Positions 35,610 through 44,517 of a stretch of 52,785 nt of DNA are shown here, piece after piece (within the stretch, counting starts at the first letter, position 1; each line of letters begins with the position of its first letter). A program made the position numbers and the translations under genes. Source of the stretch: Zoogloeaceae bacterium (GTDB taxonomy: Bacteria; Pseudomonadota; Gammaproteobacteria; Burkholderiales; Rhodocyclaceae). The notes below the pieces were generated by a model. The model did not search any database and had not been told where the DNA came from. It was given only the letters and a program-made list of their open reading frames with translations. Location of the stretch: the NCBI GenBank assembly GCA_024235595.1, contig JACKMC010000018.1, positions 1-52,785 of the forward strand, in the 5' to 3' direction.

Positions 35610-36290
35610 TCAGGCGGCCATGCTCCTGCGCCGCGAGCGCCCCACACCCGCGACAAACAACACAGCACTGAGCAAGGCCAGCGTGCCCGGCTCGGGCACC
35701 GTGACGACATCCCGCTCGCCAATTACCGCGAACGAGAAATCAGGGGCAGCTTCGCTCCACGCCTCGTCATCAGCGGCGCGATACGAACCAACGCCGTCGC
35801 CAACTGCGCTGGCGAGCCAGCGCCAGTCCTCGAGTTCGTTGCTGATGGCCAGCAGATAGGTTCCGGCCCCCAGGGACAGCGGCGCAGCAAGGTCGATTGA
35901 AAACGCGGAAATGCCGTCGCCCGCGCTATCCGCAAGCCCCGTGGCCGAGCCGGAAACCGCACCCATACAGGTCGAGAGGCCGAGAGAATCGCCACATTCA
36001 AAAATCGGCGCCGCCGCCGCAGCGGCCGAGTCGAACAGCCGCACCACGAATCCCGTAGCGTCTGCAGAAGTGCCCCACCACTGCAGTGTGTTGACCGTAC
36101 TGTTTCCGGCCAGGCTGAAAGCATCTCCGTTCTGCAGACCTACCGTAACACTCGTCGAGAATGACAGACCAGCGTCTTCGGGTGCCTGTGAAGCCAGCAC
36201 TGCGGAGAAGGCCGAAGCGGGCAACAGTGCGGCAAGCGTGAGCGCGAGTGCGCCGACGGGGCGGGAAAACTTGGATAGGCACGACGACAT
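35610..36290 (-). CDS. PEP-CTERM protein within the T1SS locus
   Basis: 226 residues from ATG 36290 (MSSCLSKFSRPVGALAL), chosen for the AAGGAG six bases upstream; ATG 36314 is a longer option. The signal peptide ends ASAFSAV. The mature protein (about 175 residues) has two cysteines (FECGDSLGLSTCMG) and no recognised domain. The tail TVPEPGTLALLSAVLFVAGV with GRSRRRSMAA is a PEP-CTERM signal. It sits between the adhesin and its exporter on the same strand and has a sigma-54 promoter, so it is probably the first gene of the exporter operon. This position is odd: the protein should be sorted by exosortase, not exported by T1SS. Confidence 0.88.
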   Translation of the reverse strand: MSSCLSKFSRPVGALALTLAALLPASAFSAVLASQAPEDAGLSFSTSVTVGLQNGDAFSLAGNSTVNTLQWWGTSADATGFVVRLFDSAAAAAAPIFECGDSLGLSTCMGAVSGSATGLADSAGDGISAFSIDLAAPLSLGAGTYLLAISNELEDWRWLASAVGDGVGSYRAADDEAWSEAAPDFSFAVIGERDVVTVPEPGTLALLSAVLFVAGVGRSRRRSMAA

Positions 36291-36322
36291 GACGACTCCT
36301 TGATATGCATTCATCTTTAGTA

Positions 36323-36338
36323 AGCAAGAGAAATGCCT
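36323..36338 (-). promoter_or_regulatory. Sigma-54 promoter
   Basis: AGGCATTTCTCTTGCT on the minus strand: GGCA at -24, TTGCT at -12, exact spacing. The predicted start is near 36311, so the start codon at 36290 is favoured over 36314. Confidence 0.7.
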
Positions 36339-36389
36339 GGAACAGATTCTTCTTTATTTCAATACTTTGCCGAAAGGCGACTGCGATGG

Positions 36390-36406
36390 CGTCAGATTTT
36401 CCGACA
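36390..36406 (-). promoter_or_regulatory. Possible activator site (weak match)
   Basis: TGTCGGAAAATCTGACG on the minus strand matches the TGTCGGAA half of the motif found at 20678, 44202 and 44501 (about 12 of 17 positions). It lies 52 bases upstream of the sigma-54 promoter at 36323, inside the gap after the adhesin stop and at the very end of the intergenic region. Confidence 0.35.
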
Positions 36407-36423
36407 CTATCGCAGAGCCGTGA

Positions 36424-37659
36424 TCAACCGATTCCAACATCGGGCGCCGGCGGTGTAGCCAATGGCATGAACTCGAACTCGACCCAGTCGACCAGGAAAT
36501 CACTGCCGTGTAGCTTCCCTGCAGCATCCGCATACGGCGCAGTGCCAAAATCACCGCCCGCATCGGCATAGGCACCGAAGATGAAATCAGTTCCGTCATA
36601 TGCGCCTGACGTGAGCTCAACAGCACTGAAAGCATCCTCCGTCTCGAGATTCACCGTCATCGCACCGCTCGTCGCGGTCGCCGAAAAAACGGTCTCGCCA
36701 ACGACGCTTCCGGAGGCATCGAGCACTTGCAGGCGGCCACTCTCGGCATATACCGAGCCATCGTCATTCAGGAAGAAGCGGGCAAGATCGACCGTGACCT
36801 TGTTTGCCGCCTGATCAAGCTCGAATCGCAGCGCTTCACGACCGTCGAGTTCCTGACGGATGCTGCTGGTCGCAAGCGACTGCCCGCTGACGCCGAGATC
36901 CCCCGAGAAGTGATCGACGCCGGCGAGGGTGGTGGTATTCACACCGCTGAAGGACACATCCGACCACGGCTCGGCAGCGTCGGTGATGTCCGCCTTGTGC
37001 TCGATGGACGCCACATGCATGCCGCTCCATGCATCCTGGATGACATTCAGGTTGGCGGAACTGACCCGGGTCGGCGCGTCGCCGATGCGCACCACCTCGG
37101 GCTCGGCAGCGGCTTCAACGGCTATTTCAAGCTGGGCGGTGGATGACGCGGAGCCATCGCCGATCGTGTAGCTGATGGTCTCGATGCCCGAGAAGCCCGG
37201 GTTGGGCGTATAGCTGAAACTGCCGTCGCCTGCGATGTCGAGAACACCATTGACCGGTGTGGAAAAACTCACTACCGCAAGCGCGTCGCCATCGACGTCG
37301 CTGTCGTTGGCGAGCAAGCCAAGGCCCGCGTCGACGAGCAGCGTATTCCCCTCGGTTACCGTGTAGCTGTCATCGACTGCCACCGGCGCGGCGTTCTGCA
37401 CCTCGATGGTCAAGGTGCCGCTGCTCGTGGTGGTGCCGTCGCTGATCGTGTAGGTGATCGTTTCGGTACCGGTGAAGCCGGGATTCGGAGCGTAGGTGAA
37501 GCTGCCGTCGGTGACCACATTCAACGTACCGTTGGCCGCGGCGCTGAAGCTCAGCACCGACAGCGCATCGCCGTCGCCGTCGCTGTCGTTGGCGAGCAGG
37601 CCGGCAGCCGCGGCGATCGTCAGGGTCTCGCCCGCGTACGTGGCTGTCATCGACGCCAC
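36424..37659 (-). CDS. Giant adhesin, 3' part (separated by frame break)
   Basis: About 411 codons in a frame that continues the adhesin after the break near 37.65 kb. It opens with AGETLTIAAAAGLLANDSDG, part of a cadherin-like repeat, followed by one full divergent repeat (APVAVDDSYTVTEGNTLLVD) and a unique C-terminal domain of about 220 residues (VVRIGDAPTRVSS to FMPLATPPAPDVGIG). The nominal start is not a real start; restoring the 16 missing bases fuses it to the 5' part. The C-terminal domain probably holds the type I secretion signal, as in other adhesins, although no RTX nonapeptides are present. Confidence 0.8.
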   Translation of the reverse strand: MASMTATYAGETLTIAAAAGLLANDSDGDGDALSVLSFSAAANGTLNVVTDGSFTYAPNPGFTGTETITYTISDGTTTSSGTLTIEVQNAAPVAVDDSYTVTEGNTLLVDAGLGLLANDSDVDGDALAVVSFSTPVNGVLDIAGDGSFSYTPNPGFSGIETISYTIGDGSASSTAQLEIAVEAAAEPEVVRIGDAPTRVSSANLNVIQDAWSGMHVASIEHKADITDAAEPWSDVSFSGVNTTTLAGVDHFSGDLGVSGQSLATSSIRQELDGREALRFELDQAANKVTVDLARFFLNDDGSVYAESGRLQVLDASGSVVGETVFSATATSGAMTVNLETEDAFSAVELTSGAYDGTDFIFGAYADAGGDFGTAPYADAAGKLHGSDFLVDWVEFEFMPLATPPAPDVGIG

Positions 37660-37690
37660 GGCGCGTTCGCACCCGATGGTCGTGCGCTGC
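37638..37690. other. Deletion-scrambled segment breaking the adhesin frame
   Basis: Aligned by eye to the matching stretch of the sister repeat at about 38,477-38,545, this segment differs only by roughly ten single-to-triple base deletions totalling 16 bases, with no substitutions. The whole adhesin region of 7,358 bases becomes 7,374 (divisible by three, 2,457 codons plus stop) if they are restored. This looks more like a base-calling or assembly fault at a repeat join than natural decay. Confidence 0.75.
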
Positions 37691-40600
37691 TCGTGGTGGT
37701 GCCGTCGCTGATCGTGTAGGTGATCGTTTCGGTACCGGTGAAGCCGGGGTTCGGAGCGTAGGTGAAGCTGCCGTCGGTGACCACATTCAACGTACCGTTG
37801 GCCGCGGCGCTGAAGCTCAGCACCGACAGCGCATCGCCGTCGCCGTCGCTGTCGTTGGCGAGCAGGCCGGCAGCCGCGGCGATCGTCAGGGTCTCGCCCG
37901 CGTGCACCGTGTAGCTGTCGGCCACCGCCACTGGTGGCGTATTCCCGGGCGGGGTCACGTTGATGGTCAGTTGCCCGCTGGCAGTGCTCGTTCCGTCGCT
38001 GATCGTATAGCTGATCGTCTCGGCGCCGGTGAAGCCGGCATTGGATGTATACGTGAATGATCCATCGGCCACCACGTCGAGCACGCCGTTCGAAGGTGAC
38101 GAATACGAGATCGCGCGAAGGATATCGCCATCCGCATCGGTGTCATTGGCGAGCAGGCCAGCGGCAGCGAGCACCGTCAGCGTTTCGCCCGACTGAACCG
38201 TGTAGCTGTCGTCGACCGCCACCGGCGCAGCGTTCTGCACCTCGATGGTCAAGGTGCCGCTGCTCGTGGTGGTGCCGTCGCTGATCGTGTAGGTGATCGT
38301 TTCGGTACCGGTGAAGCCGGGGTTCGGAGCGTAGGTGAAGCTGCCGTCGGTGACCACATTCAACGTACCGTTGGCCGCGGCGCTGAAGCTCAGCACCGAC
38401 AGCGCATCGCCGTCGCCGTCGCTGTCGTTGGCGAGCAGGCCGGCAGCCGCGGCGATCGTCAGGGTCTCGCCCGCGTGCACCGTGTAGCTGTCATCGACCG
38501 CCACCGGCGCAGCGTTCTGCACCTCGATGGTCAAGGTGCCGCTGCTCGTGGTGGTGCCGTCGCTGATCGTGTAGGTGATCGTTTCGGTACCGGTGAAGCC
38601 GGGGTTCGGAGCGTAGGTGAAGCTGCCGTCGGTGACCACATTCAACGTACCGTTGGCCGCGGCGCTGAAGCTCAGCACCGACAGCGCATCGCCGTCGCCG
38701 TCGCTGTCGTTGGCGAGCAGGCCGGCAGCCGCGGCGATCGTCAGGGTCTCGCCCGCGTGCACCGTGTAGCTGTCGGCCACCGCCACTGGTGGCGTATTCC
38801 CGGGCGGGGTCACGTTGATGGTCAGTTGCCCGCTGGCAGTGCTCGTTCCGTCGCTGATCGTATAGCTGATCGTCTCGGCGCCGGTGAAGCCGGCATTGGA
38901 TGTATACGTGAATGATCCATCGGCCACCACGTCGAGCACGCCGTTCGAAGGTGACGAATACGAGATCGCGCGAAGGATATCGCCATCCGCATCGGTGTCA
39001 TTGGCGAGCAGGCCAGCGGCAGCGAGCACCGTCAGCGTTTCGCCCGACTGAACCGTGTAGCTGTCGTCGACTGCCACCGGCGCAGCGTTCTGCACCTCGA
39101 TGGTCAAGGTGCCGCTGCTCGTGGTGGTGCCGTCGCTGATCGTGTAGGTGATCGTTTCGGTACCGGTGAAGCCGGGGTTCGGAGCGTAGGTGAAGCTGCC
39201 GTCGGTGACCACATTCAACGTACCGTTGGCTGCGGCGCTGAAGCTCAGCACCGACAGCGCATCGCCGTCGCCGTCGCTGTCGTTGGCGAGCAGGCCGGCA
39301 GCCGCGGCGATCGTCAGGGTCTCGCCCGCGTGCACCGTGTAGCTGTCGGCCACCGCCACTGGTGGCGTATTCCCGGGCAGGGTCACGTTGATGGTCAGTT
39401 GCCCGCTGGCAGTGCTCGTTCCGTCGCTGATCGTATAGCTGATCGTCTCGGCGCCGACGAATCCGGGATTGGGTGTGTAGTTCAAAGCCCCGTCTGCATC
39501 GATCGAGATTGCACCATTGGCCGCGTCGCCATGGGAGACGACGGACAACACATCACCGTCTGGGTCGCCATCGTTGGCAAGCACGCCTGCTGGCGCAAGA
39601 ATGACAAGTGCATTTCCGGTCTGCACGCTGTAGGTATCGTCACCCGCCACAGGCGCGACGTTCTGCACCTCGATCACCAGCGTCGCGGTCGCGGTGCCGA
39701 CGCCGTCACTCACCACGTAGGTCACGAATTCGTTGCCCGCGAAGCCTGCGTTCGGCGTGTACTCGAAGGCGCCGTCGGCGCCGATGCTGATCGTGCCGTT
39801 GCCTGCGGCGCCGTGGCTCAGCACCGAGAAGGGGTCGCCGTCGCCATCGCTGTCGTTCGACAGCACACCGGCGCCCGCGGCAACCGTGAGGGTATTGCCG
39901 GAGTGCACCGAATAGCTGTCGTTCACCGCCGTCGGCGATTCGTTCTGCACCTCGATCGCCAGCGTCGCAGTCGCGGTGCCGACTCCGTCACTCACCACGT
40001 AGGTCACGAATTCATTGCCCGCGAAGCCTGCGTTCGGCGTGTACTCGAAGGCGCCGTCGGCGCCGATGCTGATCGTGCCGTTGCCTGCGGCGCCGTGGCT
40101 CAGCACCGAGAAGGGGTCGCCGTCGCCATCGCTGTCGTTCGACAGCACACCGGCGCCCGCGGCAACCGTGAGGGTATTGCCGGAGTGCACCGAATAGCTG
40201 TCGTTCACCGCCGTCGGCGATTCGTTCTGCACCTCGATCGCCAGCGTCGCAGTCGCGGTGCCGACGCCGTCACTCACCACGTAGGTCACGAATTCATTGC
40301 CCGCGAAGCCTGCGTTCGGCGTGTACTCGAAGGCGCCGTCGGCGCCGATGCTGATCGTGCCGTTGCCTGCGGCGCCGTGGCTCAGCACCGAGAAGGGGTC
40401 GCCGTCGCCATCGCTGTCGTTCGACAGCACACCGGCGCCCGCGGCAACCGTGAGGGTATTGCCGGAATGCACCGAATAGCTGTCGTTCACCGCCGTCGGC
40501 GATTCGTTCTGCACCTCGATCGCCAGCGTCGCGGTCGCGGTGCCGACGCCGTCACTCACCACGTAGGTCACGAATTCATTGCCCGCGAAGCCTGCGTTCG

Positions 40601-43600
40601 GCGTGTACTCGAAGGCGCCGTCGGCGCCGATGCTGATCGTGCCGTTGGCTGCGGCGCCGTGGCTCAGCACCGAGAAGGGGTCGCCGTCGCCATCGCTGTC
40701 GTTCGACAGCACACCGGCGCCCGCGGCAACCGTGAGGGTATTGCCGGAGTGCACCGAATAGCTGTCGTTCACCGCCGTCGGCGATTCGTTCTGCACCTCG
40801 ATCGCCAGCGTCGCGGTCGCGGTGCCGACGCCGTCACTCACCACGTAGGTCACGAATTCATTGCCCGCGAAGCCTGCGTTCGGCACGTAGGTAAAGCTAC
40901 CGTCTCCCGCCACGGTCAAGCTCCCGTTTGCGGCGGCACCGACCGAAACCACGGAGAGCGTATCTGCGTCGGCGTCCGTGTCGTTGGCCAGCAGCCCGGC
41001 TGCCGCGCCGATGCTCAAGGTGTCTCCGGAATGCACGCTATAGGTATCGTTGGCCCCGACCGGCGGCGTATTTGCGGCCAACACCGCCAGAGAGAGGCTG
41101 CCGGCGCTGGTGTGCAGGCCGTCCTCATCGCGCAAGGCAACCGTAATCGTGCGGGGACCGGCGGAAGCGTAGGCGTGGGTTACCGGACCGCCCGAAGCGA
41201 CGCTCGTCGTCGCGCCGTCTCCCCAACTGACGAGGTACTCGGTCACTGAGTCGGTGCCCGGATCACTTATCGCGCCTAGATCGAGCGTGTAGGTGGCGCC
41301 GGCCTCGATCTCCGCGGCGCCGCCAAGCGCAATGATCGGCGCGACGTCATTCACCGTCACGTCGAAACTCGCCGAAGCCTCATCGACGCCGGCTTGATCG
41401 ATCACCTTGACCGTAACCGTACGACTGGCCGGTCCATCAGGAAAGAGCCGGCTGATATTGAAACTGCTGCTGCCTGCGGCGAGCACTCCGGATTCATCCG
41501 CCGTGCCGTCACCGTCCCAGTCCACTTCGTAGCTCCAGCCATCGCCGCCGCGGTCGACCTCGTCACCGAAAATGATCGTGCGCGATAACGTTGCCCCTTC
41601 ATCGAGCACGGCATCGGGGCCCGCGTTCACAGAGACGCCATCGACCGGACCAGCCACATTGCCATCGACGATGGTCACGGTACCGGTCGCACCGTCCGAT
41701 CCGTTGGCGATTTCGGCTGTCGGGGTGACGGTGAGGGTGAAGGTCTCGCTCGGCTCGGAGAAGCCATCGCCAATGATCGGCACAAATGCGGCCGCGAGGG
41801 TCTGCCCGGGCAGGAAGGTCACCGTGCCGGCGGTCTCGATATAGTCGGCGCCGGCCACCGCGCTGCCGCTTGCGGTGCTGAAACTGAAAGTCAGTTCCGT
41901 GTCGACCGGGCGCGAAAGCACGATCGGCACCGCGACCTGGCGCGTCACGCCATCGGCGCCTTCGACGATCCGGGCATTCTCGACGAAGAGGCCGAGCTTG
42001 TTACCGCTGCCATCGTCGTCGAGGATGAGGCCGGTCGCCTGAAGCAGGTCGAGCCCGCCCGCGAACACGCCTCCATCCACATTGGTCAGTTCCAGAATGA
42101 CACGTTCGTCAGGCTCGACTTCGGTGTCGGCATTCACCCGGACATTGACGATCTTAGAGACTTCGCCGGCAATGAAGGTCACGCTGCGCGCGCTGCTCGG
42201 GAAATACGCGTCGACATCGGCTTCGCCAGTGCCCGACAGGAGCCTGTAGTCCACCGTCACATCCGATGTGGCAGGCGCCGAAAGCCTGACTTCGAAACTT
42301 AGGTGATAGGGGTCGCTACCAGTGCTGCCTTCGAGCGCCGTCGCGCCACCCACAGACACGGTGGGCAGGCCCGCGTCGTCATCCAGTATTGTGGCCTGGC
42401 CCAGCGTGGTCTGGACAACGGTATCGGGCGCGCTCAGCGCAAGGGTGAACAATTCGCTCGGCTCGATGTCAGGGTCGCCAAGCACCGGCACCAGTACGGC
42501 CGAAGACAACTGCCCAGCGGCAAAACTGATGGTGCCGCTGCTCGCAACATAGTCCTCGCCGGCCACCGCCGTGCCATCCACGGTGGTGTAGCTCACCGAA
42601 AGGGCTTCGGGCGCCGGCCGTGACAGGCTGAGCTCGAAATACGCGAGTTTCGATCCGGCATCGGCCTCGACCAGCACCGGCTGCGAACTGTAGAGGCCCA
42701 GCTTATTGCCGGTGCCGTCATCATCAATGATCCAGCCGGTCGCCCGCACTGCTGTCGCGTTTCCGGCAAGCGCCGCCCCGCCGCTGGCGCTGAATACCTC
42801 CAGCACCACCGCCTCGTCGGGCTCCGCCACCGAATCCGCATTGACCCGCACGCTGACGGTCTTCGAGGTCTCGCCCGCGGCGAAGGTCACGCTGCGTGCA
42901 CTCGTAGGGAAATAGGCGTCCACCTCCGCCAGCCCGGATCCCGAGAGCAGCCGGTACTGCACCGTCACCTCACTGGTCGCCGCCGCCGAGAGCGTCACCG
43001 CAAAATTGAGATAAAACGGGTCCGCACCGGTCGAACCTTCGGTCGTCGAGGCGCCCGATACCGACACCGTCGGCGTGCCCGCGTCGTCGTCGAGGATCGT
43101 CGCCTCGCCCAGCGAGGCCTGCACGATCGTGCTCGGCACCGTGAAGGCCAGTGAGAACAGGTCGCTCGGCTCCACCACCGTGTCGCCCAGCACCGGCACC
43201 GTCACCTCCTGAACAAGCGCACCGCCCGGCGTGAATGTGAGTGTGCCGGCCGTTGCGATGTAGTCGGTGCCGGCAAGCGCCGAACCGTCGACGGTGGTGA
43301 AATCGAGGGTCACCGGCACGCCAGGATCGCGCGAGAGCCTGACCTGGAACACCGCATCCTGGAGACCCGCGTCGCCTTCGACGATCCGCACGTCATCGAC
43401 GAACACTGCCAGCTTGTCGCCGGTGCCGTCGTTGTCCAGGATCGTGCCGGCGGCCCTGAGCGTGGTCACGCCATTGGCGAAGGACGCACCCTGGGGGTCG
43501 CTCAATTGAAGGACGAAAAATTCATCCGCTTCGGCAACGCTGTCGCCATAGGTGTTGACCGCGATGACGCCGCTGGTGAGGCCCGCCGCAATGGTGAGCG

Positions 43601-43781
43601 TCCCGCTGCGCTCCTGGTAATCGACGCCCTGCGTCGCGGTTGCGGCACTGGTCTGGAATTTGATCAGCACATCGGTGGCCGCGGCCTCGGACAGGGTAAC
43701 CGTAAAGTTCATTACCGGGCCGGACGAACTGTTCGACTCGAGGACCGATGCATCCGAGATCGTGATGATGGGGTCAGCCAT
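37647..43781 (-). CDS. Giant T1SS-type adhesin with Calx-beta, PKD and cadherin-like repeats (5' part)
   Basis: 2,044 residues from ATG 43781 (MADPIITISDASVLESNS), with AGGAG upstream. No classical signal peptide, as expected for a type I cargo. Order: six Calx-beta domains (about residues 1-700; for example DFTTVDGSALAGTDYIATAG with LGDTVVEPSDLF), two PKD-like domains (YEVDWDGDGTADESG; YLVSWGDGATTSVASGG), then about twelve cadherin-like/VCBS-type repeats of 94-96 residues, each with ND(S/T)Y-V at the front, LLANDSDGDGD in the middle and TYTISDG or TYVVSDG at the end. The acidic Asp/Asn motifs are calcium ligands. The frame ends abnormally (SSARPSGANAPWRR) at the deletion cluster. It likely mediates surface attachment or aggregation. 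Confidence 0.88.
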   Translation of the reverse strand: MADPIITISDASVLESNSSSGPVMNFTVTLSEAAATDVLIKFQTSAATATQGVDYQERSGTLTIAAGLTSGVIAVNTYGDSVAEADEFFVLQLSDPQGASFANGVTTLRAAGTILDNDGTGDKLAVFVDDVRIVEGDAGLQDAVFQVRLSRDPGVPVTLDFTTVDGSALAGTDYIATAGTLTFTPGGALVQEVTVPVLGDTVVEPSDLFSLAFTVPSTIVQASLGEATILDDDAGTPTVSVSGASTTEGSTGADPFYLNFAVTLSAAATSEVTVQYRLLSGSGLAEVDAYFPTSARSVTFAAGETSKTVSVRVNADSVAEPDEAVVLEVFSASGGAALAGNATAVRATGWIIDDDGTGNKLGLYSSQPVLVEADAGSKLAYFELSLSRPAPEALSVSYTTVDGTAVAGEDYVASSGTISFAAGQLSSAVLVPVLGDPDIEPSELFTLALSAPDTVVQTTLGQATILDDDAGLPTVSVGGATALEGSTGSDPYHLSFEVRLSAPATSDVTVDYRLLSGTGEADVDAYFPSSARSVTFIAGEVSKIVNVRVNADTEVEPDERVILELTNVDGGVFAGGLDLLQATGLILDDDGSGNKLGLFVENARIVEGADGVTRQVAVPIVLSRPVDTELTFSFSTASGSAVAGADYIETAGTVTFLPGQTLAAAFVPIIGDGFSEPSETFTLTVTPTAEIANGSDGATGTVTIVDGNVAGPVDGVSVNAGPDAVLDEGATLSRTIIFGDEVDRGGDGWSYEVDWDGDGTADESGVLAAGSSSFNISRLFPDGPASRTVTVKVIDQAGVDEASASFDVTVNDVAPIIALGGAAEIEAGATYTLDLGAISDPGTDSVTEYLVSWGDGATTSVASGGPVTHAYASAGPRTITVALRDEDGLHTSAGSLSLAVLAANTPPVGANDTYSVHSGDTLSIGAAAGLLANDTDADADTLSVVSVGAAANGSLTVAGDGSFTYVPNAGFAGNEFVTYVVSDGVGTATATLAIEVQNESPTAVNDSYSVHSGNTLTVAAGAGVLSNDSDGDGDPFSVLSHGAAANGTISIGADGAFEYTPNAGFAGNEFVTYVVSDGVGTATATLAIEVQNESPTAVNDSYSVHSGNTLTVAAGAGVLSNDSDGDGDPFSVLSHGAAGNGTISIGADGAFEYTPNAGFAGNEFVTYVVSDGVGTATATLAIEVQNESPTAVNDSYSVHSGNTLTVAAGAGVLSNDSDGDGDPFSVLSHGAAGNGTISIGADGAFEYTPNAGFAGNEFVTYVVSDGVGTATATLAIEVQNESPTAVNDSYSVHSGNTLTVAAGAGVLSNDSDGDGDPFSVLSHGAAGNGTISIGADGAFEYTPNAGFAGNEFVTYVVSDGVGTATATLVIEVQNVAPVAGDDTYSVQTGNALVILAPAGVLANDGDPDGDVLSVVSHGDAANGAISIDADGALNYTPNPGFVGAETISYTISDGTSTASGQLTINVTLPGNTPPVAVADSYTVHAGETLTIAAAAGLLANDSDGDGDALSVLSFSAAANGTLNVVTDGSFTYAPNPGFTGTETITYTISDGTTTSSGTLTIEVQNAAPVAVDDSYTVQSGETLTVLAAAGLLANDTDADGDILRAISYSSPSNGVLDVVADGSFTYTSNAGFTGAETISYTISDGTSTASGQLTINVTPPGNTPPVAVADSYTVHAGETLTIAAAAGLLANDSDGDGDALSVLSFSAAANGTLNVVTDGSFTYAPNPGFTGTETITYTISDGTTTSSGTLTIEVQNAAPVAVDDSYTVHAGETLTIAAAAGLLANDSDGDGDALSVLSFSAAANGTLNVVTDGSFTYAPNPGFTGTETITYTISDGTTTSSGTLTIEVQNAAPVAVDDSYTVQSGETLTVLAAAGLLANDTDADGDILRAISYSSPSNGVLDVVADGSFTYTSNAGFTGAETISYTISDGTSTASGQLTINVTPPGNTPPVAVADSYTVHAGETLTIAAAAGLLANDSDGDGDALSVLSFSAAANGTLNVVTDGSFTYAPNPGFTGTETITYTISDGTTTSSARPSGANAPWRR
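37700..41060. repeat. Array of near-identical 282-288 bp repeats inside the adhesin gene
   Basis: Four consecutive units between about 39,650 and 40,790 repeat with an exact 282-bp period and differ by only a few bases. On the gene's 3' side, two types of unit alternate as a higher-order block with an 855-bp period (the same stretch occurs at 38,057 and 38,912). Such identity at the DNA level implies recent duplication or gene conversion, and predicts length variation and assembly trouble. Confidence 0.9.
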
Positions 43782-44122
43782 TTCAGAATTCTCCTGTGAA
43801 TCCGTCGCGCACCTGCGCAACGCATGCGGGGAAACGAGAGACCAATTTCAGCCTGCGGACGCCGGCTGTAGCGGGATGAGAAGCAAAGGCACCCGAAGCC
43901 GACGCGAGGTCGAAGCGGGACAGGCGGATGCGCTGAGATTTCTTACCTGGAACAAGGCTGTCGGGCGAACCGGGACACACGCAGATGCTGCATCGATGTG
44001 CGGTCCATCGCAAAGCGCTGCTTGAACCCGATCTCGCCACGGCCGCCTCAACTATCTGGGTTGGAGCTACAAACAAGGCGCTACTGCCGGACGGACGCCC
44101 GACGCACCAACGGATCGCATGA

Positions 44123-44138
44123 CGCAAGAATCAGTCCA
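44123..44138 (-). promoter_or_regulatory. Candidate sigma-54 promoter for the adhesin
   Basis: TGGACTGATTCTTGCG on the minus strand keeps TGG at -24 and TTGC at -12 with the right spacing, though the -24 box is TGGAC rather than TGGCA. A copy of the TGTCGGAATAATTTACA motif lies 64 bases upstream. Confidence 0.5.
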
Positions 44139-44201
44139 TGTGAGTATCTACGGTACATGCAGCAGGATGCGACGGGGCGTGGCGGAGCGCGGAAAGGTTT
44201 C

Positions 44202-44218
44202 TGTAAATTATTCCGACG
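44202..44218 (-). promoter_or_regulatory. Candidate activator site, copy 1
   Basis: CGTCGGAATAATTTACA on the minus strand, matching the site at 44501 in 16 of 17 bases and the one at 20678 closely. It lies 64 bases upstream of the sigma-54-like promoter. Confidence 0.5.
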
Positions 44219-44500
44219 TTCTAGCCAGTTCGCATCCCCGGGGGCACTCTTCAAGTGCATCGAGGGCACTTGCGTCAAGCTGTCGGTTGACAGGCCGAAG
44301 GAAGGACATTGCCTTGCCCGCTGCCTCGCAAGCGTGACCGGTGCGCCAGCCCAAACGGGCTTGCAGCGTGCATTTCAGCCCAAAGGCATGAGCGAATCGG
44401 TGGTCAAAAAATCCACTCTGACCGGTATGGGGATTCATGCAACGACGAAGGCGAAGCCACATCGACGCCCCTGCAAGCCGTGGTCGACACTGTTACTGAG

Positions 44501-44517
44501 TGTAAATTATTCCGACA
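44501..44517 (-). promoter_or_regulatory. Candidate activator site, copy 2
   Basis: TGTCGGAATAATTTACA on the minus strand, the best version of the motif: TGT/ACA ends around an AT-rich centre. It lies 299 bases from copy 1, upstream of the adhesin, and about 160 bases downstream (in that gene's sense) of the end of the small membrane protein gene at 44677. Confidence 0.5.

Noticed and set aside
39650..40790. Regularly spaced repeats as a CRISPR array
   Set aside because: The whole 282-bp unit is repeated with no unique spacers and codes for protein domains.
39330..41249. Plus-strand open frame of 639 codons opposite the adhesin
   Set aside because: It is a shadow of the repeats, with the same His/Arg/Val-rich unit repeated; no domain and no ribosome-binding site.
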